From Aureobasidium sp. EXF-3400 (lineage: Eukaryota; Ascomycota; Dothideomycetes; Dothideales; Saccotheciaceae): a stretch of DNA of 64,000 bases. Under the pieces are notes generated by a model, which saw only the letters and a program-made list of their open reading frames with translations, made no database searches and was not told the DNA's origin. Positions 57,022-64,000 of the stretch are shown one piece after another (the first letter of the stretch is position 1; each line of letters opens with the position of its first letter). The stretch spans positions 29,074 to 93,073 of the forward strand of contig SWBL01000199.1 in assembly GCA_024195585.1 (NCBI GenBank), in the 5' to 3' direction. Both the position numbers and the translations under genes were made by a program.

Positions 57022-58637
57022 ATGGACGACGAACTAATCGCCAACTTTACCGCCATTACCTCAGCGACTCCAGAACGTGCACGCCAGTACCTTACCCTGA
57101 CCGACAACAATCTCGAACAAGCCATTCAACTCTACTTTGACAGCGATGGCGCCGACATGGGCGCTGCCATGCCCCAACAATCTGCCCAGCCCGCTGCTCA
57201 GCCAGCATCTCGCGGCTACAACCAGGATGACAACGGCGTTGTGACGATAGACTCAGATGACGACGACTTTCCCTACGAGGACGATGAGGCCATGGCAAGA
57301 CGTCTTCAGCAGGAGGCCTACGGAAATGCTGGCGGTGAAGAAGAAGTCAGGGCCCCCATGGCCAGAACCACAGAGACACTTGTTGGCCCTGGCTCTAGAT
57401 GGGCTGGCGACGATGAGGACGACATTAACGCTGCCGTCCAAGAGCAGATGATGGCACGCCAGAGAAGAGGTCGGTCATAGCACTTGAGACAACCACCCAG
57501 TCTGCTAACATGCTAGTAGCCCACACACGACCCGGCATCTTCAACCAAGTCTCTGTATGGGATGACGATGCCAATCCTGGCTTCGCTACTTCAGCTGATC
57601 CCGAAGCTCACCGTCGTAATCTTGCTCGTGCTACCGGAGGCGCCTCGGAACAATCATCCAAATCGACTCTGCTCGCCGAACTGTTCAGACCCCCTACCGA
57701 CCTCATCTCACACCTATCATTCCAAGACGCTCGCGACGAGGGAAAAGAGGAGGAAAAGTGGATAATCGTCAACGTTCAGGATCCCTCAATTTTCGATTGC
57801 CAGGTTCTCAACCGTGACATCTGGAAGAACTCGCAGATCAAGGAGACCATTCAAGAGAACTTCATCTTCTTACAGTACTCCAAGGATGATCCGCGCGGCA
57901 CTCCATATGTTCAGTACTATTTCCAAAACAGAGACAGCGACGACGCATACCCACACATCGCCATTGTTGACCCCAGAACTGGTGAGCAAGTCAAGATCTG
58001 GTCAGGAACTCCCGTTCCGAAAGCCTCCGACTTCCTGATGGATCTGCATGAGTTCCTGGATCGTTACAGCCTGAAGGCTTTCGCAAAGAACCCGGTGGCT
58101 ACTCGCAAGCCTGAGAAGAAGTCAAAGGATGTGGATAAGATGAGTGAGGAGGAAATGCTGGAGATGGCTATGCAAAACAGCCTCCAGCAAGGCGGTACAG
58201 GCGTCAAGGACGAGGACCCTGATGCTCTCACCAAGGCAGAGTCAAGCAAGGGCAAGGGCACAGTTGTCGATCCAGACGCCATGGACATCGTTGACACTGG
58301 TGTACCAATCGATAACGCAGAGACAGAACCTTCAGCATCACAAGCCGGTCCTTTCGCCCAGATCGCATCTGACAAACCTCACACTGAGCCTACGGATCCG
58401 GCATCGTCGACTCGTATCCAGTTCAGATACTCTGGTGGAAGACAGATCAGACGCTTTGGTCTTCAAGAGGAGGTACGCCGCATGTACGAGTGGCTCAAAG
58501 CATCGCCTGTCGAAGGCAAGCAAGGTGTTGACTTTGAGCTTGTCTTCATGGGCCGCAACCTGATTGAGGCGTTGGATCAGACCATTGAGGAGGCCGGGCT
58601 CAAGAACGGTTCAGTCATGATCGAATTCTTGGAGTAA
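57022..58637 (+). CDS. UBX5: UBA-UAS-UIM-UBX protein (Ubx5/UBXD7-like p97/Cdc48 adaptor)
   Basis: Exons 57022-57469 and 57517-58637 join to 522 residues (intron GTCGGT, TGCTAACA branch, CTAG). A UBA-like domain is at 1-45 (LIANFTAITSATPERARQYL, NNLEQAIQLYF). An acidic linker with a VVTIDSDDDDFPYEDDE site follows. The UAS thioredoxin-like domain at about 195-335 carries WIIVNVQDPSIFDCQVLNRD, ENFIFLQYSKDD and YPHIAIVDPRTGEQVKIW. A UIM is near 358-371 (SEEEMLEMAMQNSL), and the UBX domain at about 447-522 (TRIQFRYSGGRQIRRF, FELVFMGRNLIEALDQTIEE). Family knowledge: this layout links ubiquitinated clients and cullin ligases to the Cdc48 ATPase. Confidence 0.92.
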
Positions 58638-59411
58638 AGGAAACAGACTCGTGGCAGTCCGGAAATGCCCCTGGGGGGTCCCCGTCCAAGAGGGAAGGCA
58701 TTAGAGTGTAATAGTCTCAGAAAGGAGACGAGGAGATTCAGTTCATGGAAGCTGCACAAATAGACGGCACGGGATGCTCTAGCTGATGCATAACGTTACA
58801 ATTATGACAAAACACGATCACCTATAATCAATCATTGCTGAGCCATGGTCCTCGGCCTTCCTTGAAAAGAACAGATTGAGACCTAGACCATAACCTCAAT
58901 CACTTCACACATCCGACACTGTAGCAATTGACCTGATAAGATGTTAGAGGAACAAAAAACATTGTAGGCCCTGAGCAGACAAAACAATGTCGCAGCCGTG
59001 AATCGAACACGGGGCTCGTGCATGGCAAGCACGAATTTTACCACTAAACCACTGCGACTTGATATGTTTTGTTGAAAAATTTCAAGAAATATGATTTTTG
59101 GCCTGCACGGAAAGCGTTGTGGCGTCTGCTGCCTCGGCCCTAGTCACCAAGCTGCCGCTCCAACGCGACACGCGTGAACTTGGGAAGCTGCGATCATCAC
59201 CGTCTTTCTTCGAAGCAAGCCCTCATATTCGCAACACTCTGGACCGTGTTGCGTGTATTAGATCACTCAGGGCAAAGGTTTCGGACGTGACAGATGATCT
59301 AATTGTCCTCAGTGTTCAATCCTCCATTTCTATCTTGCCGACGCGCCCAAAAGGCCATACCACATCTTGTCGCAAACCCGATAAACCTACGCGCCAAACC
59401 TTTACTGCGCC
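58638..59411. other. Intergenic region holding tRNA-Gly
   Basis: 3' flank of the UBX gene, the tRNA-Gly gene (58988-59058), and the upstream region of SCC3. Otherwise nothing recognised. Confidence 0.55.
58988..59058 (-). tRNA. tRNA-Gly (anticodon GCC), intronless
   Basis: Reads 59058 to 58988 on the minus strand, 71 nt with discriminator A. Acceptor stem GTCGCAG/CTGCGAC, D arm GTTTAGTGGTAAAAT, anticodon stem CGTGC/GCACG with loop TTGCCAT (anticodon GCC), T arm CCGTG-TTCGATT-CACGG. All stems pair. Internal promoter boxes A and B are present as in eukaryotic tRNA genes. Confidence 0.97.
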
Positions 59412-62400
59412 ATGTCGTCTCCAACATCACAGCCTCATGAAGAGGCTCCAGATGCAACTAACGAGCGTCGCTCTCGTCGCTCCGGACGCGTCTCGCGCAA
59501 GCCCGAACTCTACATCGAAGAAGCACCCGCCGCTTCCAAGCGCAAGCGCGATGCTGCAGATGACGACCAGCTTGACGACGAAGAAGAATCTGACGAAGAA
59601 GAAGAGAGTGAACCTGGCGAGGAAGAGCTTCGGGAACAAAAGGCCAAAACGCGCAAGGCAAAGGCTGCTGCACCAAAGAAGCCCGCTGCGAAGCGCTCAA
59701 AGACAAATGGCAATTCAGTCGTGTTACCTGTGAGAGCAGGTGCTAAGAAGGTGCGCTCAAAAAAGGCCAAGGGTGTGGACGAGGCTGTCGCAGAGGAAGC
59801 CGGAGGTCTTTACGGTTGGTTCAAGTACATTCGCATACCATGCACACACAGTCTGACTTTAAACCGCAGCTGAAGTTTTTGCCCGAGGCAAGACATTGGA
59901 AGAAGCAGCCGAAGGATGGCTCGCGGCATTCAACGAACACGAATCTGGCGCCTTGACAGACTTGGTCAACTTCGTGTTAAGATCGGCGGGCTGCGACTTG
60001 GAAGTCTCAATTGAGGACATTGAGGACCCCGACAACTGTGCTGGCAGGCTCAGCGATCTGCAAGACGAATTTCAAGCAGTATGTTGTTCTGGGCTGCATC
60101 ACGCGATGTCTTTACTAATTGCTTTGTAGCAAAACGTCTCCGAGTATCCCATTATCGCAAAGGGCAAGGGTACTGCCGCTTTCAAAGACTCGCTAACGGG
60201 CTTCTTCCACACGCTGATCAAGGCCATCCATACCACCAGTGTTCTTTTCACCAACCCCGAACTAATCGAGAACATGCAAGTATGGTTCGGCACCATGTCA
60301 GCAGCACAGAACAGACCTTTTAGACACACTGCAACTGTTGTCTCTCTAACCATCATCACTGCTCTCTGCGAAGTGGGCAGTGAATTGGCAGAAGAGGCCT
60401 CAAAAGCACTGCGTCATAGCGAGACCCAGAAGAAGGGCAAAAATGCGAACAAGACACGAGTCAGCGAGTTGCAGGACTACTCCAAGCAAGCAAAAGCAAA
60501 TCAGGAAAAGCTCGACAGCACTGTGAAGGATTGGTTTGAAACGGTTTACATCCACCGTTACAGAGACGTGGATCCTCACATCCGCGTCGACTGTACAAAA
60601 GCCATTGGAGAATGGATAGTGGCCTATCCGGACTTGTTTTTCAACGGCAAACATCTGAGATACATGGGATGGGTACTTTCCGACACAAATCACTCGACTC
60701 GCCTCGAAGCAATCAAGCAGCTTCACCGACTGTATGCAGACAAGGACAAACTTGGTGGCCTCAAGGCTTTCACAGAGCGCTTCAGAGGTCGTATGGTAGA
60801 AATGGCCACCAAAGATGCCGAATCAAGTGTTCGAGCTGCGGCTGTCGAACTACTGGATGATCTGAGGGAGGGTGGTCTGCTCGAGCCCAATGATATCGAC
60901 GCTATCGGACGGTTGATCTTCGACGCAGAGCCGAGAGTGAGGAAATCAGTGGTCGGCTTCTTCGCCGAAAGTATCAATGACGCTTATGAAGCAAAAGTTG
61001 ACACACTTGGTGGCCAAGAAGCCCTGGAGGAGATTATTGGAGAAGAGAGCGATTCTTTCGACAGCCCGTGTCATGAGTGGATCAAGTTCAAGTGCCTAGC
61101 AGAAGGACTGGACTCGTATGATTCGGCAGATGGCCCAATGCCACCAAGTGTCGAAAGGGGTCCTGGTCAAGGCGCTTACCTATTGCATGCTGGGACAACA
61201 GACTCTCGCTTCATGATCGCTGCAGACACACTCCACGACCAGATTGACGAGGTCCGCGAGTGGGAGAAGCTAGCCGGATACCTTCTATATGACACTTCTG
61301 TTGAAGACCAGAATGGCGATGCTGCTGGCGGCGAGTCACAACTAAAACAGGAGCTCAGACTTACGGAGAACGAGGAGGTCATCCTTCTGGAAGTGTTGAA
61401 CTCGTCTGTCAAGCAAGCTGTCGCATCTCTCGTTGAAGCACACTCCGACAAGAAAGCACACTCCGACAAGAAAACGAAGAAAACTAAGAAGCAGAAGGAA
61501 GATGCTGAAGAAATGCAGGAGCAAGCAGCACGTCACCTCGCGAACGTGATACCCCGATTGCTTAAGAAGTTTGGAGAATCACCACAGACTGCTGCAAGCA
61601 CACTTCGCCTGGGCCGCGTCCTGAGTCTGGAAGCCTTCCAAGAGTTCAGACAAGATTCTTCCACATACGCAGCATTATTGAATGACTTCAACAAGCAGTT
61701 CCTTTCTCATAGTAATGAGGAGGTTCTAGCAGAAGCCAGTCGAGCTTTGTTACGTGCAAAGAGCTATCACGAGCTTGGCGATGTTCCCGACGAGAGAATC
61801 GACTCCCTGTGGGAAGACACCATCAGCACGTTCAACACAATCACGCACGGCAAAGATCTCGAAACGCGCGGATTGCTTTCTGCCACAGTCCTTGACGCTC
61901 TTTCCAAAACGGTGCTACGTCTGGAAAAACTGTCCAGTATCTCCAACCCTGTAGAGTACTTCGAGACAGAACCCTCTGCACCAGCTACCGCACGCCCCGA
62001 GACACCAGAACCCTCTCCACCCATCGACTCCTTGATTGCCCTCATCAACCGTGCCGCCTCACCGAAGGGTTCAGACCCAGAGACTGCTGCTCTCGATGAC
62101 GCTTTGGCTATGCATGCCTCACGCACAGTCACGTTCTACTTCATGTGGCGTATACCCGCGTTTATCAAGTCATTGCAGACAACCGCTCTGCCCGAAGTCG
62201 AGCTTGAAAATCTTGCCATGAGACGTGACGCATATGTCAATGCTCTTGGTGCAGTACTGAAGACACGTCCCGTCAACGATGAGCTCAGCGTTATAGTGTC
62301 CGGCATGCTTCTTGACGCACACACCATCATGGCCACCTTGCGTCAAGTCACTACCGACAAGAACGGCGAGGAGTACCTTGTGCTAGCGCTAGAGATGGAC

Positions 62401-63096
62401 GCAATGTTGCAGAAACGCATTCTTCGTGTCTTTGGTGCAGCCGAAGCTACATTTGCCAAAGCCACTGGCAAACATGTCGAAGTTGAAGCTGAGAACTCAC
62501 AAGCACAAGAATCTGAAGAAGATGATGAAGAACCCGCCGATCCTATCGATGCAGATCCTGAATCCGAGGATGAGGCAGAAGAGGAAGTTGATGTTGAAGG
62601 AGATGATGAACAAACTCAAGCCTCTCAAGCAAAGCGCGTGGCCAAACTGCAAAACAGCCTGCTCGCGGAACAACGACTTTGCGAACTAGCTTCCAAACTC
62701 GTGTTGGCCATAGTGGGAAGAATGGTCAATGTAGCTGTCGTGAAGCAAAGACTCGAGAGGAACAAGACGCGCTTGGGACACAACTTTAAACTTGTGCTCG
62801 AGCACTTGGACGCTCAGACCAAAGGCAAGAAGGGCAAGGGCAAAGCAGCAGCAGCAGCAGCAGCAGCAAAGACTGGCGCCCAACAAGCAAAAGCCAAGAC
62901 CACTGCACCCCAACAAAAGAGCACAGAAGTTGTTGTAGAGGACGATGAAGACGATGAAGAAGAGGATGAAGAAGTCGTCCGCGCTAGGGAAATCCAAGAA
63001 GACGATGAGATGGTGGATGAGCCCGAAGGCGGCAACCAAGAGGAGGAAGCACAAGATGAAATCGCTGCTGATGCCGAGAGTGTGATTGGCGACTAG
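59412..63096 (+). CDS. SCC3: Cohesin subunit Scc3 (STAG/Psc3)
   Basis: Exons 59412-59814, 59870-60078 and 60130-63096 join to 1192 residues. Donors are GTTGGT (weak) and GTATGT. The N-terminus is acidic and basic low complexity (RRSRRSGRVSRKPELYIEEA). The STAG region starts near 205 (ALTDLVNFVLRSAGCD, SLTGFFHTLIKAIHT). The stromalin conservative domain at about 345-405 has YIHRYRDVDPHIRVDCTKAI, GEWIVAYPDLFFNGKHLRYM and GWVLSDTNHSTRLEAIKQLH. A HEAT-like helical body leads to an acidic, disordered C-terminus with an eight-alanine run. Family knowledge: Scc3 binds the kleisin Scc1 and DNA and is needed for cohesin loading. It is 3' of the tRNA-Gly gene. Confidence 0.93.
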
Positions 63097-63905
63097 CCGT
63101 ACCATTGTACTCTGGTATGAATGAATGTGGATGTTGTATCCTTTTCCGTTTATGTGTTTTTCTCTCTGTACATACCCCTTTCTCGTTTCTCAGATGTCCT
63201 AGCTTTTAGCCAAAAATGTCTTTTTACCCCTTTTTGTCTTGGTCTGCTCCTTTGTGATTCTGTCGCACCAATCCATCTTCCACGGACCGTGTTTGGTAAG
63301 AGCGTATCCTTGTTTCGTGCACCGCACTTGCTAAAATCGCCGTCGAAAGATCACTGACTATTTATGTCAGGATCGAAGACGATCGTGGCCGAATCTGCTT
63401 TAGAGTACGCTCTTTTCTCCTACCACGCCAGTTTCTCACCAAATGCCAATTCGGCTTGTAGCCGTGATGTGCTCAAAACTCTGTCATATCCTTCTTCTGG
63501 GCCTTTTCCAGAACTGAATAGTCTGATACTAGCATCTCGATTGTTCTGGGATCATGTTTGCTTAATGCATTTGGCCTCGACCAAAATTCGGCCAATACAG
63601 AGGTTCTGATGTTGTACGCATTAGAGGCCGAATTGGGCATCTGCCAACTATGGGTTTGAGGAAAGTACTTCTCACCGTCTCTTGGCCGAATTTGGGTTCT
63701 TCCAATTGCAGCTTCCTCCTTCGTTCTGGCCCAATATGGCTGAAGGAGGTTTATCTTTTTTCATGTACAGGACGGGATTTCAGAAATCTACTGTAGTATG
63801 GAGGACTCTGTCGGCATTACAGACGCATGAAACGGCTGGGTAGAGAAACCCTTGCTTACGCCAAAAAGCAGCACAATCATATCGTCAAAAACTTGAAACA
63901 CAAGT
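63097..63905. other. Intergenic: four copies of GGCCGAAT, then 5S upstream
   Basis: 3' flank of SCC3 (T-rich) followed by a stretch with GGCCGAAT at 63387-63394, 63586-63593 (inverted), 63626-63633 and 63684-63691. The last 100 bp lead into the 5S rRNA gene. No coding pattern. Confidence 0.5.
63387..63691. repeat. Clustered GGCCGAAT motif (four copies, one inverted)
   Basis: The 8-mer occurs four times within 305 bp: three times on the plus strand (63387, 63626, 63684) and once on the minus strand (63586-63593). Three plus copies are followed by T-rich or TTGGG sequence. Confidence 0.7.
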
Positions 63906-64000
63906 ACGTACGGCCACAGTCAGCTGAAAACTGGGCATCCCGTCCGCTCTGCCATACATAAGCAGTTGAACGGCAGATTAGTACTACGGTGGGTGACCAC
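63906..64000 (+). rRNA. 5S rRNA gene, 5' part (cut by window edge)
   Basis: ACGTACGGCCACA at the start matches the fungal 5S 5' end. It is followed by GCTGAAAACTGGGCATCCCG, TCCGCTCTGCCATACATAAG, then AGATTAGTACTACGGTGGGT and GACCAC at the edge. This order agrees with ascomycete 5S (GGGCTTCCCGTCCGCTC, TACTTAAGC, GGTTAGTA, GTGGGTGACCACC). About 95 of ~118 nt are present. It is a lone, dispersed 5S copy, normal in filamentous fungi. Differences from the usual consensus may mean a pseudogene. Confidence 0.88.

Noticed and set aside
62845..62868. GCA run taken as a polyglutamine tract
   Set aside because: In the SCC3 frame it reads as alanine, not glutamine.

Overview
This window is nuclear DNA from a filamentous ascomycete (Pezizomycotina, plausibly a Dothideomycete; the class is an inference). 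It has short GT-AG introns of about 48-160 bp with CTNA-type branch sites, Atg26, SCC3, RPN12, OPI1, CDC25-type and RPN12-type genes, a dispersed 5S rRNA gene, and low-density mobile DNA. I rebuilt 25 protein genes exon by exon, one tRNA-Gly(GCC) and the 5' part of a 5S rRNA gene.

1-12 kb: the N-terminal half of sterol glucosyltransferase ATG26 (cut by the left edge), vacuolar aspartic protease PEP4/PepA, a 2H phosphoesterase, an MFS monocarboxylate-type transporter, a NYN-domain nuclease-like protein and a mitochondrial carrier. 12-26 kb: a three-RRM Gbp2/Hrb1-like mRNA-binding protein with an 8-nt microexon, proteasome lid subunit Rpn12, succinyl-CoA:3-ketoacid CoA transferase, mitochondrial ribosomal protein uL11m, and a Cdc25-type Ras exchange factor with SH3 and WW domains.

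26-34 kb is surface oriented: a GH16 glucanase/transglycosylase with a likely GPI tail, a secreted single-CBM18 chitin-binding protein, a KRE1-like GPI wall protein, and an unknown membrane protein made of two copies of one module. 34-46 kb: Elg1 (PCNA unloader), a Utp8-like nucleolar protein, a small ankyrin protein, Opi1 and an NmrA-like reductase. 46-56 kb is gene-poor, with a disordered fungal protein and a secreted G1-fold protein that appears to have lost both catalytic residues and carries two copies of a six-cysteine module. 56-64 kb: a BED-finger protein resembling the N-terminus of a hAT transposase, a UBA-UAS-UBX protein, tRNA-Gly, cohesin SCC3, and a partial 5S rRNA gene.

The strongest candidates for new biology are the pseudo-eqolisin with duplicated six-cysteine modules (54002-55183), an unnamed dispersed repeat of about 130-190 bp with a TATA-like core present in four copies, the duplicated membrane protein (33390-34319), and the BED/hAT-derived protein that shares an intergenic region containing two phased perfect palindromes with the UBX gene.
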